From Prado023 sp963798745 (GTDB lineage: Bacteria > Actinomycetota > Actinomycetes > S36-B12 > CAIYMF01): a DNA stretch of 64,000 nucleotides. Below, piece by piece: positions 40,144 to 49,573 of this stretch (position 1 is its first letter; every line of letters begins with the position of its first letter). The DNA lies in assembly GCA_963798745.1 (NCBI GenBank), contig CAWCUF010000003.1, positions 62,001 to 126,000 of the forward strand, read 5' to 3'. The notes beneath the pieces were generated by a model. The model searched no databases, had not been told where the DNA came from, and worked only from the letters and a program-made list of their open reading frames with translations. The position numbers and the translations under genes were made by a program.

Positions 40144-42633
40144 ATGGCCCGCCGTACGACACCGCCCCGCGAGCCCGTCGCCGACCAGATCGTCGACATC
40201 GACGTCACGACCGAGATGCAGGGATCATTCCTGGAGTACGCGTACTCGGTGATCTACTCCCGGGCGCTGCCCGACGCCCGCGACGGCCTCAAGCCCGTCC
40301 AGCGCCGGATCCTGTACACGATGAACGAGATGGGACTGCGTCCCGATCGCGGTCACGTGAAGAGTGCGCGGGTGGTCGGCGAGGTGATGGGCAAGCTGCA
40401 CCCGCACGGCGACGCCGCGATCTACGACGCGCTGGTCCGCATGGCGCAGTCGTTCTCGCTGCGCCTGCCGCTGGTGGACGGGCACGGCAACTTCGGCTCC
40501 CCCGACGACGGGCCCGCCGCCTACCGGTACACCGAGTGCCGGATGGACCCGGCTGCGGTGCCGCTGGTGGCCGGCCTCGACGAGGAGGTCGTGGACTTCG
40601 CGGCGAACTACGACGGCCGTGAGCTCGAACCCGTCGTGCTGCCCGCGGCCTACCCGAACCTGCTGGTCAACGGGGCGTCGGGGATCGCGGTCGGGATGGC
40701 CACCAACATGCCCCCGCACAACCTGGGTGAGGTGATCGCCGCCGCCCGGCACCTGCTGGCCCATCCCGAGGCCGACACCGAGGAGCTGATGCGCTTCGTG
40801 CCCGGCCCGGACCTGCCCACTGGTGGGCGGATCGTCGGCCTGGAAGGGGTGCGCGATGCCTACCTCACCGGTCGGGGCACGTTCCGGATGCGGGCCACGG
40901 CCCGGGTCGAGCAGATCACCCCGCGCCGATCCGGGCTGATCATCACCGAGCTGCCGTGGAACGTGGGCCCGGAGAAGGTCACCGAGAAGATCCGCGAGCT
41001 GCACAACGCGAAGAAGATCGCCGGCATCGCCGACGTCATCGACCTGACCGACGGCGACAAGGGCCTGCACCTGGTCATCGAGCTCAAGAGCGGCTTCGTG
41101 CCCGAGGCGGTGCTCGACCAGCTCTATCGACTCACCCCGCTCGAGGAGTCGTTCGGGATCAACAACGTGACCCTCGTGGCGGGCCAGCCGCAGACCCTGG
41201 GGCTGAGGGCCCTGCTCGAGGTCTACCTGGCCCACCGCCTCGAGGTGGTCCGCCGGCGCAGCGAGTTCCGTCGGCGCCGGGCTGCCGACCGGTTGCACCT
41301 GGTCGAGGGTCTGCTGATCGCGATCCTGGACATCGACGAGGTGATCGCGGTGATCCGCTCCAGCGACGACACCGCGGCGGCCCGTGAACGGCTCATGAGC
41401 GTGTTCGACCTCTCCGAGATCCAGGCCAACTACATCCTGGAGATGCCACTGCGACGGTTGACCAAGTTCAGCCGGATCGAGCTGGAGTCCGAGCGCGACG
41501 ACCTCGCGCGCACGATCGCCCAGCTCGAGGAACTGCTCTCCGACGACTCCGCCCTGCGCACGCTGGTGTCCCGCGAGCTCGCGGAGGTGGCCGACGCGCA
41601 CGCCACCCCACGACGCACCGTGCTGCTCGAGGGGTCGGTGCCTCTGCGGCGGGCTTCGGTGGCGTCGTCCGCGCCACTGGAGGTGGCCGACGACCCCTGC
41701 GAGGTCCTGCTCAGCAGCACCGGCCTGATGGCGCGCCGGGTGCCCGTGGCCCCGGGGGTGGGCGCCCCCGACGGCCATGGTGCCGCGCTGGGCGAGCCGG
41801 GTGCACCGGGTGGACCGCGCGGCACGCACGACGTGGTGGTGGCCCACGCAGCGGCCACCGTGCGTGGCTACGTCGGCGTGGTCACCTCGGCGGGTCGGGT
41901 CATGCGCGCGCACGTCTTGGACCTGCCCGCGATGCCCGGCACGGCCAGCGCGGTGAGCCTGGCCGGTGGGGTCCCGTTGGGTGCCTTCGTCACCCTGGAG
42001 CCAGGTGAATCGGTGGTCGGCCTGACCAGCCTGCTGGCTGATGCGCCCACCCTGGCGCTGGCCTGCGAGTCCGGTGTGATCAAGCGGGTGGCCACCGAGC
42101 CGGCCCCGAACCGCGACGACTGGGAGGTGATCCGGCTGGCTCCCGGTGACCGGGTGGTGGGTGCCCGACCGGTGGCCGAGGACGACGAGTTGGTGCTGCT
42201 GAGCAGCGATGCCCAACTGCTGCGGTTCCCGGCGGCCGCGGTACGGCCGCAGGGTCGAGCCGCAGGTGGGATGGCCGGGATCAAGCTGGCGGCAGGTGCG
42301 CGGGTGGTCGCGTTCGGGACCTGGGCCCCCGGCACGCGTGGCGTCGTGGTCAGCCTCGCCTCGGACTCCGCCGCCCTGCTCGATGCCGGTGGGTCGCTGA
42401 AGGTCACCCACGCCGAGGTGTTCCCGGGCAAGGGCCGGGCGACCGGCGGCGTGCGGGCGCAGCGCTTCCTCAAGGGCGAGGACGTGCTCAGCCGGGCGTG
42501 GATCACGACCTGGCCAGCGGTGGCAGCCACCACCAGTGGCGAGCCCATCGAACTGCCGGAGCCCGACCTGCGCCGCGACGGCTCGGGAGCGCCGTGCGCC
42601 AGCGCCCCCGCAGCCGTGGCTGCCCGGGCCTGA
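40144..42633 (+). CDS. parC: DNA topoisomerase IV / gyrase subunit A
   Basis: The 829-residue subunit A has the type IIA features: SVIYSRALPDARDGLKPVQRR, HPHGDAAIYDALVRMAQ, the catalytic tyrosine in AYRYTECRM (about residue 138) and the GASGIAVGMATNMPPHN block. A six-bladed beta-pinwheel C-terminal domain follows from about residue 530. The QRRAxxG-type GyrA box was not evident, so it is called ParC rather than GyrA. The subunit B gene is not in the window. GAGGAG precedes the ATG. A resistance-type substitution at the serine of the quinolone region cannot be assessed without a close reference. Confidence 0.9.
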   Translation: MARRTTPPREPVADQIVDIDVTTEMQGSFLEYAYSVIYSRALPDARDGLKPVQRRILYTMNEMGLRPDRGHVKSARVVGEVMGKLHPHGDAAIYDALVRMAQSFSLRLPLVDGHGNFGSPDDGPAAYRYTECRMDPAAVPLVAGLDEEVVDFAANYDGRELEPVVLPAAYPNLLVNGASGIAVGMATNMPPHNLGEVIAAARHLLAHPEADTEELMRFVPGPDLPTGGRIVGLEGVRDAYLTGRGTFRMRATARVEQITPRRSGLIITELPWNVGPEKVTEKIRELHNAKKIAGIADVIDLTDGDKGLHLVIELKSGFVPEAVLDQLYRLTPLEESFGINNVTLVAGQPQTLGLRALLEVYLAHRLEVVRRRSEFRRRRAADRLHLVEGLLIAILDIDEVIAVIRSSDDTAAARERLMSVFDLSEIQANYILEMPLRRLTKFSRIELESERDDLARTIAQLEELLSDDSALRTLVSRELAEVADAHATPRRTVLLEGSVPLRRASVASSAPLEVADDPCEVLLSSTGLMARRVPVAPGVGAPDGHGAALGEPGAPGGPRGTHDVVVAHAAATVRGYVGVVTSAGRVMRAHVLDLPAMPGTASAVSLAGGVPLGAFVTLEPGESVVGLTSLLADAPTLALACESGVIKRVATEPAPNRDDWEVIRLAPGDRVVGARPVAEDDELVLLSSDAQLLRFPAAAVRPQGRAAGGMAGIKLAAGARVVAFGTWAPGTRGVVVSLASDSAALLDAGGSLKVTHAEVFPGKGRATGGVRAQRFLKGEDVLSRAWITTWPAVAATTSGEPIELPEPDLRRDGSGAPCASAPAAVAARA

Positions 42634-42699
42634 TCTCCCACGTAGCCCGCCCCCGGGAGCAGGTCCCCGCTGCCCGTTGCGCTGGGGCACAATGCGCAC

Positions 42700-43479
42700 A
42701 TGGATCTCGAACTGACAGGTCGCTCCTTCCTGGTCACCGGCGGATCGCGGGGCCTGGGCCTGGCGGCGGCCCGGGCCCTGGCGGCCGAGGGCGCCGACGT
42801 CGTGGTCGTGGCGCGCACCGAGCGCACCCTTGAGTCGGCGGTCGCTGAGATCGGCGGCTCGGCCGTCGGGATCACGGCCGACCTGGGCGACCCGGCGGCA
42901 GCCGAGCGACTCGTCGCCGGAACGATCGCCCGGTTCGGCCGGCTGGACGGGGCCCTGATCAGCGTTGGTGGGCCGCCGACCGGCACGCCCACCTCGGTGA
43001 CCGACGAGCAGTGGCGAGCTGGTTTCGAGTCGGTGTTCCTCGGCGCGGTGCGGATGATCCGAGCCGTGTCCTCCGCGGCGACCGTCGAGCCCGACGCGCC
43101 GGCCGGCAGCGGCGCTGCACTGCTGGCCGTGCTGTCCACGTCGGCCAAGTCACCGGTCCCCGGGCTGAGCACCAGCAACGGGCTGCGCCCAGGGTTGGGG
43201 ATGCTGGTCAAGGACTTCGCCGACGAGCTGGGACCGCGCGGCATCCGCATCAACGGCGTGATGCCGGGACGGATCGCCACCGACCGCACCGTGGCACTGG
43301 ACGCCAGCCAGGGCAACTCCGCGGCGGCCAGGCGGCGCAACGAGGCTGCCATCCCACTGGGGCGGTACGGGACCCCGGCTGAGTTCGGCCGGCTCGCGGC
43401 GTTCCTGCTGTCCCCAGCGGCCTCGTTCGTCAACGGCAGCCTGATCCCGGTGGACGGCGGCGCCCTGCGAGCCCTGTGA
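42700..43479 (+). CDS. SDR oxidoreductase lacking the usual YxxxK
   Basis: The 259-residue protein has the Rossmann motif TGGSRGLG (residues 14-21) with a Val-Ala-Arg segment suited to NADP(H), and ISVGG in the NNAG position. The active-site serine strand reads AVLSTSAKSPVPGLSTSNGL and continues RPGLGMLVK, so the canonical YxxxK is absent, replaced by NGLRPGL. A C-terminal INGVMPGRIATDR follows. The family is real but the catalytic residues differ from the standard SDR, so a normal oxidoreductase role is not certain. Monocistronic. Confidence 0.85.
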   Translation: MDLELTGRSFLVTGGSRGLGLAAARALAAEGADVVVVARTERTLESAVAEIGGSAVGITADLGDPAAAERLVAGTIARFGRLDGALISVGGPPTGTPTSVTDEQWRAGFESVFLGAVRMIRAVSSAATVEPDAPAGSGAALLAVLSTSAKSPVPGLSTSNGLRPGLGMLVKDFADELGPRGIRINGVMPGRIATDRTVALDASQGNSAAARRRNEAAIPLGRYGTPAEFGRLAAFLLSPAASFVNGSLIPVDGGALRAL

Positions 43480-43716
43480 GCGCCGCGCGCACTGGAGGGC
43501 TTCCGACTTGTTTGCGACCCCACGGTGCACCGACCGGGGATGGCGCGGCCAGCCACTCTGCGGCTGCGCGTGAAGCCTGGCGCAGTGACCAGGGGCCTGC
43601 GATTCGGGCGGTTTGGCGTGCCGATGCTGGCGTGGCAGGGCGCTGCTACTGTCGGACGACCGTCACGTGGATCCGGCCCCTGGGGCTGCGGGCGCACGAC
43701 TTCTCGAGGAGTGCCG
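43480..43716. promoter_or_regulatory. Upstream region of the DUF6325-SHOCT operon
   Basis: No gene is supported here. The final bases GAGGAG before the ATG at 43717 form a ribosome-binding site. The stretch between 43600 and 43690 is less coding-like and should contain the promoter. Confidence 0.3.
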
Positions 43717-44175
43717 ATGAGCGTTTCTGAGTCCCCCGACGTACTTGGCCCGGTCGACCATCTGATCGTGGAGTTTCCCGTCGGATCGGTGACCGCGCAG
43801 GCGTTCGCGGGCTTGTTGGATCTGGTCGACCGTGGCCTGGTCTACGTGTTGGACCTGGAGTTCGTGGAACGCCCGATGCAGGGCGCGCCCCGGGTGATCG
43901 ACGTCGCCGATGTGTCCGACGACCCCGGTCTTTCGGTGCTCACGGGATCGTCCAGTGGCTTGCTCGACGCCGACGATCTGCACGCCGTCGCCGAGTCCCT
44001 GGACCCTGGAACGGTGGCTGCTGTGGTGATCTTCGAGAACACGTGGGTCGTGCCGATGCTCGATGCCCTCGGCGCGGCGGGTGGACGGGTCGTCAGCGAG
44101 AACCGGGTGCCCGTCGACGACCTGCTCCTCGCCCTGGACCGGAGCGAGGGATCCGCCCAGTCCAGCGGCGCCTGA
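43717..44175 (+). CDS. DUF6325 protein
   Basis: The 152-residue acidic protein matches DUF6325: DHLIVEFPVGSVTAQAFAGL, LVDRGLVYVLDLEFVER and AVVIFENTWVVPMLDALGA. Function is unknown. It is usually followed by a small SHOCT-domain protein, as here 52 bases downstream. GAGGAG before the ATG supports the start. Confidence 0.85.
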   Translation: MSVSESPDVLGPVDHLIVEFPVGSVTAQAFAGLLDLVDRGLVYVLDLEFVERPMQGAPRVIDVADVSDDPGLSVLTGSSSGLLDADDLHAVAESLDPGTVAAVVIFENTWVVPMLDALGAAGGRVVSENRVPVDDLLLALDRSEGSAQSSGA

Positions 44176-44227
44176 GGCCCGCCACCACCCCCGACCACCA
44201 GACTCGACCCCCGCAGGAGAACACATC

Positions 44228-44488
44228 ATGGGACTCATCAAGACCGCCGCCAAGGTTGCTGTGGCCAGTTCCGTCCATGGTCGGGTCCAGCGCCGCCAGC
44301 AGCAGCGCTGGGCGGCGCAGGACGCCCAGGCCCTCGGAAGTTATCCGGCAGCGTCACAGCCGCTACCGACCGGTGATCCGCAGGCCACGCAGTTGGCCAA
44401 CCTCGCCCAGTTGGGTGAGTTGCGCGCTGCCGGGGTCCTGACCGAGGCCGAGTTCCAGGCCAAGAAGGCCGCGATCCTCAGCTCCTGA
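44228..44488 (+). CDS. SHOCT-domain small protein
   Basis: The 86-residue protein starts MGLIKTAAKVAVASSVHGRV, has a glutamine- and arginine-rich linker (QRRQQQRW) and ends with a SHOCT domain (LAQLGELRAAGVLTEAEFQA, then KKAAILSS). SHOCT domains are short helical modules, often oligomerising or membrane-linked. GCAGGAG precedes the ATG. Operon partner of the DUF6325 gene. Confidence 0.85.
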   Translation: MGLIKTAAKVAVASSVHGRVQRRQQQRWAAQDAQALGSYPAASQPLPTGDPQATQLANLAQLGELRAAGVLTEAEFQAKKAAILSS

Positions 44489-44525
44489 TCGGCCCGCACG
44501 GATTTCGTCGGCGCGGTGGGGCCGT

Positions 44526-44640
44526 AACGCCGAGTTGTGGTTGAAAGGGGCGTCCCGTGGGAGGGTCCGGCGGCTCAACGCGCTCCGCGTGGTTGAAGGA
44601 CCACGATCTCCGGCCCCGGGTTCAACCACAACTCGGCGTT
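44526..44640. repeat. Short element with perfect 20-bp inverted terminal repeats
   Basis: AACGCCGAGTTGTGGTTGAA at 44526-44545 and its exact complement TTCAACCACAACTCGGCGTT at 44621-44640 bound 115 bases without a gene. A partial third copy (TCAACCACAACCAGGCG) follows near 44675. The layout is that of a small non-autonomous inverted-repeat element or a large hairpin downstream of the SHOCT operon. No target-site duplication is evident. Confidence 0.65.
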
Positions 44641-45175
44641 GAGGGCCAGGTCCGGGCCCCGCCCTGGTCCTGTCAACCACAACCAGGCGCTTGGCACCCA
44701 GACACGGCCCCGGCGCCGTGATCGGGGGGTCGCCTACGTGGCCAACACGGATCGAAGCGGCCACCGGCGCCGAGCCGCCCTGGCCGCCGGGTCAGCACGC
44801 GCCACCGAACCGGCGTACCGTATACACGTTGTTTCCAGTCGATCACCAATCGTGACTTGCGCGCTATGGACAGCGGGGGACGCCAGTGACTCATACGTTG
44901 TTCCTCGCTCCCGGACGAGAGCGATCGGGACGACCTCAACTCGCTGCAGAGCATCCGACGGTGGCCCATGTGCAGCACGGGGTTCGACAATCCGCGACGT
45001 GGCCGCGGCCCGCAGCCACCCGCCAGATCGCCCCTGCCCTCCGTGCGGTGCTGATCGGCACCCGTCACGCCATGGCCGAGGTGCCAAGTCCGGCTCACCG
45101 CGTCGGCGGCGGCCCTGACCCCGAAGCGTGCCATGGTCTCGGAACACGCCGGGCTGCTGAGGCCGGGAGACACCT
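44641..45175. other. Long gap without a recognisable gene
   Basis: About 535 bases have no frame with convincing protein character on either strand. There is a lower-GC stretch at 44815-44870 (GTATACACGTTGTTTCC, then CACCAATCGTGACTTGC), which may be a promoter region or the edge of inserted DNA. The MFS gene begins directly after it. Confidence 0.35.
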
Positions 45176-46420
45176 GTGAACACGGCCACGCGAAGCAACC
45201 CCACTCAGGCGGGCAGCGTCTGGCGCAACTCCGCGTTCCGGCGGATCTGGATGGGGCAGGTGGTCTCCGAGGTCGGTGACTGGGCCGCCCGACTGGCCAT
45301 GTCCATCCTGGTGTTCGATGCCACCGGATCGGCGATGAAGTCCGCGCTGGTGTTCTCCGTGTCCCTGCTGCCCGCCCTGGGCCCGGGGCAGTGGCTGACC
45401 GTGCGCACCGGGAAGCTGCCCCGGCGGACCCTGTTCCTGATCACCGAGTCCACGCGGGCTGCCCTGCTCGTGCTGCTGGCGCTGTTCCCGGCTACCGCTT
45501 TCGCGATGGTGGTCGCGTTCGCCGCCGGGTTGGTCCGGGTGCCGTTCATGTCGCAACGCTCGGCGCTGATCCCCGAGATCGTGGGACTGGACCATGTGGT
45601 GTCCGCGACGAAGATCAACCAGGTCACCCAGAACCTGACCATCCTCCTCGGCTACGCCATGGGCGGGATCCTCGTGGGCCTGTTCACGGCATCCGGGGCG
45701 CTGCTGTTCGGCGCGGGCACGTTTGCCGTCTCGGGGATGTTGCTGGCCAGCATCCGCCATCCGGCCAATCGAACCCGTGTCACCGATGACACCGCGCCGA
45801 GCCTGCGCGCCGGGTGGACCGCCCTGCGGACGCTGCCCGGGGTGACCGCGGCTGCGGTGCTGTCGGCGATCGCGCTCGGAGCGGGAGTGGCGATCGAATC
45901 CCAAGCCGTCCCGCTGGCCAATACCCTGCCACCCCCGACAGTGCTCGGGTCGGCCGTGCCCGCGCCCACAGTGGCCTCCGCCCTGCTGATGGGATCGGCC
46001 ATCGTGGCCGCCGCCGCCGCCGCAGCCGTCCCCTCCCGATGGCGGGAACGAGCGCTGCTCAGCTGGTCGGCGGCCCTGACCGTCGGGCCAGCGTTGGCCG
46101 GCGTCGTCGGGTTCAGCATCGGCGGAACCTGGGCCTCGGCCGGGGCACTGATCGCGTGCGGGGCCATGTTCGGCGCGGCCGGGCCGGCGAACGCGGTCGC
46201 CGCCATGCAACTACCGGTCGAGAAGCGCGCCGCTGTGTTCGCCCTGGTCATCGGTGCCCTGTTCGCGGCACAGGCCGTGGCCGGCCCGATCGCCGGTTAC
46301 CTGTTCGACCAGTACGGCACCCACGGCCTGGCGGCCCTGCTCGTCGCGCCCATCGTCGCCGCGGTCGTCGCCCACCTCACCCTGACCCGCGCCGTACCGA
46401 ACCCCGACTCAACGATCTGA
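45176..46420 (+). CDS. MFS transporter
   Basis: The 414-residue protein has about ten to twelve hydrophobic segments. Its N-terminus (FRRIWMGQVVSEVGDWAARL) is typical of the MFS group related to macrolide and enterobactin exporters. The expected loop-2/3 motif is weak: GKLPRRTLFLITE stands where DRxxRR is usual. The GTG at 45176 has no good ribosome-binding site. It stands alone. An efflux role is likely by family but the substrate is unknown. Confidence 0.85.
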   Translation: MNTATRSNPTQAGSVWRNSAFRRIWMGQVVSEVGDWAARLAMSILVFDATGSAMKSALVFSVSLLPALGPGQWLTVRTGKLPRRTLFLITESTRAALLVLLALFPATAFAMVVAFAAGLVRVPFMSQRSALIPEIVGLDHVVSATKINQVTQNLTILLGYAMGGILVGLFTASGALLFGAGTFAVSGMLLASIRHPANRTRVTDDTAPSLRAGWTALRTLPGVTAAAVLSAIALGAGVAIESQAVPLANTLPPPTVLGSAVPAPTVASALLMGSAIVAAAAAAAVPSRWRERALLSWSAALTVGPALAGVVGFSIGGTWASAGALIACGAMFGAAGPANAVAAMQLPVEKRAAVFALVIGALFAAQAVAGPIAGYLFDQYGTHGLAALLVAPIVAAVVAHLTLTRAVPNPDSTI

Positions 46421-46538
46421 CCGAGGGCCACGCGAGATCCGGCGCTGGCCGACCCGGTCATTCGGCCGGCAGTGGACGCCCAACGGTCCAACCCGACTGG
46501 CCGGGGGCCGGTGCGGGAGGTCCGTACCCGCGCGTCGC

Positions 46539-48425
46539 CTACTGACCAGAGGCCGCGCGGAGGAACTGCTCGAGGATCGGCCCAGCGGTCTGCGATCCGG
46601 ACTGCCCCTCGGCGACGAACACCGCGACCGCGAGGTCGCCCTGTGTGGCGATCATCCAGGCGTGGGTGTCCGGTGGGTTGGCGGTGCCGAACTCCGCGGT
46701 GCCGGTCTTGGCCCCGACCGGGCCGCCGGGCACGTCGCGCAGGAATCCCGCGGTGCCCTCGGTGACCACCGCACGCATGATGTCGCGCAGGTCGTCAGCC
46801 TCGGTCGCGGTCAGCGGCCGCGCGGGGTCAGCCGCCACGGAGGCGACCTCGGGCAGCAGCCGGGGCACGACCGTCTGCCCGTCAGCCACCGAGGCGGCGA
46901 CCGCGGCCATCGCCATCGGCGAGGCCAGTACCGTGCCCTGGCCGATGAACGACGCCGCCTCCTCGGTGTCCGAGGTCGGCGCCGGCACCTGGCCGAAGTA
47001 CGCCGGGAAGCCCAGGTCGTGGTCGATGCCCAGGCCGAGGGTCGCGGCTGCCTCGGCCAGGGCGTCGTCGTCGAGTTCGTCGCGCTGGGAGATCATCGCG
47101 GTGTTGCAGGAGTTCGCCACCGCGCTGCGCAGGGGGATGTCCCCGATGCCGCTGGCCGGGTAGTCGTCGTAGTTGCTGAACGTCTTGCCGTCGACGACGA
47201 GCGTCGGCGTGCACGGCACCTCGTCGGTGGGAGCCACCCCCGCGCGGATCAGGGCCAGCGCGGTGACCACCTTCATGGTCGAGCCGGGCGGGTATTGGCC
47301 GAAGGTCGCGGTGTTGTATCCCTCGGAGCCGTCCCCACTCGCTGCGGCCAGGAGGTCCCCGGTGGACGGCTGGATCGCGACCAGCGCGCTCGCGGGGCCG
47401 ACGCCGTCGAGCGCGGCCTCAGCCTCGAGCTGGTGGGTCGGATCAAGCGTGGTGCGCAGCGGTTCGCCTGCGACCGGCTCGGTCGCGTGCAGCTCTCGCT
47501 CGTGCGTATCGGACACCGCCGCGATGACCGCCCCGGTCACACCGCCGAGCTGTTCGTCGTAGCGTGCCTGGAGCCCGGACAGGCCGACCTGCTCGCCCGG
47601 TAGCACGGCCCCGTCGGACTCCTCGATGACCTGCGCGGTGGCCGGCCCCACGCGGCCCAGGAGTTCGGTGGCGAAGTCGCGGGTGGGCGCCAGGGGCAGC
47701 TCGTCGGCCAGGCCGATCGCACCGGGGATCGCCGCCACGGCCGCCTGGCCGAGCTCAGCGGCATCGGCTTCGCGGAGCACGACCGCCTCGACGAACGCCT
47801 TCGAGCCTGCCTGCTTCACTGCCTTCGCATAGGAGTCAGGATCGATGTCGACCAGCGTGGCCAGCGCGCGGGCCGAGTCCGGCGCCTGCTCGGTGGACAC
47901 GCGAGTCTTGTCGATCCCGATCCGCATCACCGGCCGGAGGGTGACCAGGACCTCGTCGTCCGCGCCGAGGATGTCTTCGCGCGCGGGCTGATTCAGCGTG
48001 GCTGTCAGGGACTCGCCCGCGGTCAGCGACGGCTCGACCATGGCCGGGGCCCACTGCACGGTCCACAGGTCGTCGGTCTTCTGCAGGTTCGCCGTGGTGG
48101 CGTAGCGCCACGGCTGGCCGGGGGTTACCCAACTCCAGGCCAACGTGGCTGTCGCAGCGTCACCGTCGAGCACTACCGAATCCACCGTGACCGACGCCTC
48201 AAGGTCCTCGATCCCAGCCAGCAGCGCGTCGAGCTGCTCCTGGCCGCCCCCCACGACAGGGACGGGACCGAACTCACGCTCGGTCAGGGCTGCGGCCAGC
48301 TCCCCGGCCAGTCCTTCGACCGCAACTTGATCCTCGCCCGACGAGCACGCGCCCAGGGCGAGCAGCAGCACCGAGGCCAGAACTGCGCCTCGCGGGGCGT
48401 TCCGCAGGCGGGCTCGGCATTGCAT
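46539..48425 (-). CDS. Lipoprotein penicillin-binding protein with NTF2-like domain
   Basis: The 628-residue protein has a lipoprotein signal peptide ending in LLALGAC (Cys at about 27). An NTF2-like MecA_N domain follows (about 45-150), then a PBP dimerisation region and a transpeptidase domain (about 345-625). The active-site triad motifs are STMK, ANSCN (SxN) and AKTGTAEF (KTG). Such class B-like lipoprotein PBPs (as PbpLipo in mycobacteria) cross-link peptidoglycan and can tolerate beta-lactams. The ATG at 48425 follows CAGGAG. It is convergent with the MFS gene and divergent from dps. Confidence 0.92.
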   Translation of the reverse strand: MQCRARLRNAPRGAVLASVLLLALGACSSGEDQVAVEGLAGELAAALTEREFGPVPVVGGGQEQLDALLAGIEDLEASVTVDSVVLDGDAATATLAWSWVTPGQPWRYATTANLQKTDDLWTVQWAPAMVEPSLTAGESLTATLNQPAREDILGADDEVLVTLRPVMRIGIDKTRVSTEQAPDSARALATLVDIDPDSYAKAVKQAGSKAFVEAVVLREADAAELGQAAVAAIPGAIGLADELPLAPTRDFATELLGRVGPATAQVIEESDGAVLPGEQVGLSGLQARYDEQLGGVTGAVIAAVSDTHERELHATEPVAGEPLRTTLDPTHQLEAEAALDGVGPASALVAIQPSTGDLLAAASGDGSEGYNTATFGQYPPGSTMKVVTALALIRAGVAPTDEVPCTPTLVVDGKTFSNYDDYPASGIGDIPLRSAVANSCNTAMISQRDELDDDALAEAAATLGLGIDHDLGFPAYFGQVPAPTSDTEEAASFIGQGTVLASPMAMAAVAASVADGQTVVPRLLPEVASVAADPARPLTATEADDLRDIMRAVVTEGTAGFLRDVPGGPVGAKTGTAEFGTANPPDTHAWMIATQGDLAVAVFVAEGQSGSQTAGPILEQFLRAASGQ

Positions 48426-48746
48426 CGGGACTCCTGAGTAGGCATAGGGCGGCCGGGCGTTCGGCCACAGCGACGATTGTCCCGCATGCCGGCCGCGCGG
48501 ACCGCGAGCCCCTGGCCGCCGTTGCCAATCGTTCGCACACCCGGCTGGCAGCCCCTCGGGCGGCGACGGGACGCAACCGCAGGGCACTGTGCCATGCCCG
48601 CCCACCCCAGGTGCGCCGACCGGGCCGGTGACCCGGTAGCCGGACGTCGTGCGGTCTGCCCATGCCCGTGTTCTGGTCCCCTCGCGCGGTACGGCCTGCG
48701 GCGGCTCACCCGGTATGACGTGACCGCAGGCAGGGTAGGTGGGGGC
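48426..48746. promoter_or_regulatory. Divergent region between the PBP and dps genes
   Basis: 321 bases without a gene I can support. It must contain the promoters for the lipoprotein PBP (leftward) and Dps (rightward). GGTAGGTGGGGGC precedes the dps ATG as a weak ribosome-binding site. No clear operator palindrome was seen. Confidence 0.35.
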
Positions 48747-49346
48747 ATGGCCACCACGAAGAAGAAGACTCAGAAGTCCGCCAGCAAGCGCTCGAAGAAG
48801 GTGAGCTTCACCGTGCCGGGTGTGAGCCAGAAGGACGCCGCCACGGTGGTCGACCTGCTCCAGGATCGCCTCAACGCGCTCACGGATCTGTCGCTGACCC
48901 TCAAGCACATCCACTGGAACGTGACCGGACCGCACTTCATCGCCGTGCACACCATGCTCGACCCGCAGTACGCGGCAGTGGCGGCGATGGTCGACGAGGT
49001 GGCAGAGCGGATCGCCACCCTCGGCGGCTCCCCGACGGGGACCCCAGGCGCGCTGGTGAAGTCGCGCACCTGGGACGACTACAGCATCGGCCGCGCCGAT
49101 GCCATCGCCCACCTTGCTGCGCTGGACCTGGTCTACGACGGCGTCGCCGGGTCACACCGCTCGGCCATCGAGCAGACCGAGACCGCCGACCCGGTCACCC
49201 AGGACATGCTCATCGGTCAGAGCGCCCAGCTGGAGCAGTTCCAGTGGTTCGTCCGGGCCCACCTCGAGGACGCCGGCGGTGAGCTGGCCAACGCCGGCGC
49301 GGCAACGGAGGACGAGGCCGTCGAACGCGTAGCAGCAATCCGCTGA
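48747..49346 (+). CDS. dps: Dps-family ferritin-like DNA-protecting protein
   Basis: The 199-residue protein starts with a lysine-rich tail (KKKTQKSASKRSKKV), which could bind DNA, and a four-helix bundle. The ferroxidase residues are visible: LKHIHWNVTGPHF (His), the Asp/Glu of MVDEVAERI, and the FVRAHLEDAGG helix. Dps forms 12-mers that store iron and protect DNA from oxidation. The C-terminal tail is short. Single gene, divergent from the PBP gene. Confidence 0.93.
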   Translation: MATTKKKTQKSASKRSKKVSFTVPGVSQKDAATVVDLLQDRLNALTDLSLTLKHIHWNVTGPHFIAVHTMLDPQYAAVAAMVDEVAERIATLGGSPTGTPGALVKSRTWDDYSIGRADAIAHLAALDLVYDGVAGSHRSAIEQTETADPVTQDMLIGQSAQLEQFQWFVRAHLEDAGGELANAGAATEDEAVERVAAIR

Positions 49347-49573
49347 GCGAGGCGTGTCGGCGCGAACCCCTCGTCGAGCTCTCCCCGCGGCCGCTCCGCG
49401 TCGCGGTTGATCCAAGTTCGAGGGCCACAACGCCCAGCACTGTTGGATGAGGTCGCCGCGGGCAGCGCAATCCTGGATCGATTCGCAGGCAGCCGAAGCG
49501 GATCGGGGCGGCAGGGTGGCGGGGCGGCGGTTTCAGGGGGCCGCGCCGGCTCGGTCCGGGCGTGAGCGCGGGG

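Noticed and set aside
40225..42699. Minus-strand 824-residue frame opposite parC
   Set aside because: Topoisomerase motifs are on the plus strand. The minus frame is Gln-, His- and Gly-rich without domains.
44521..44700. tRNA-like GGTTCAACCAC segments
   Set aside because: The T-arm-like bases are part of a perfect inverted repeat, and no acceptor, D or anticodon arm could be built.
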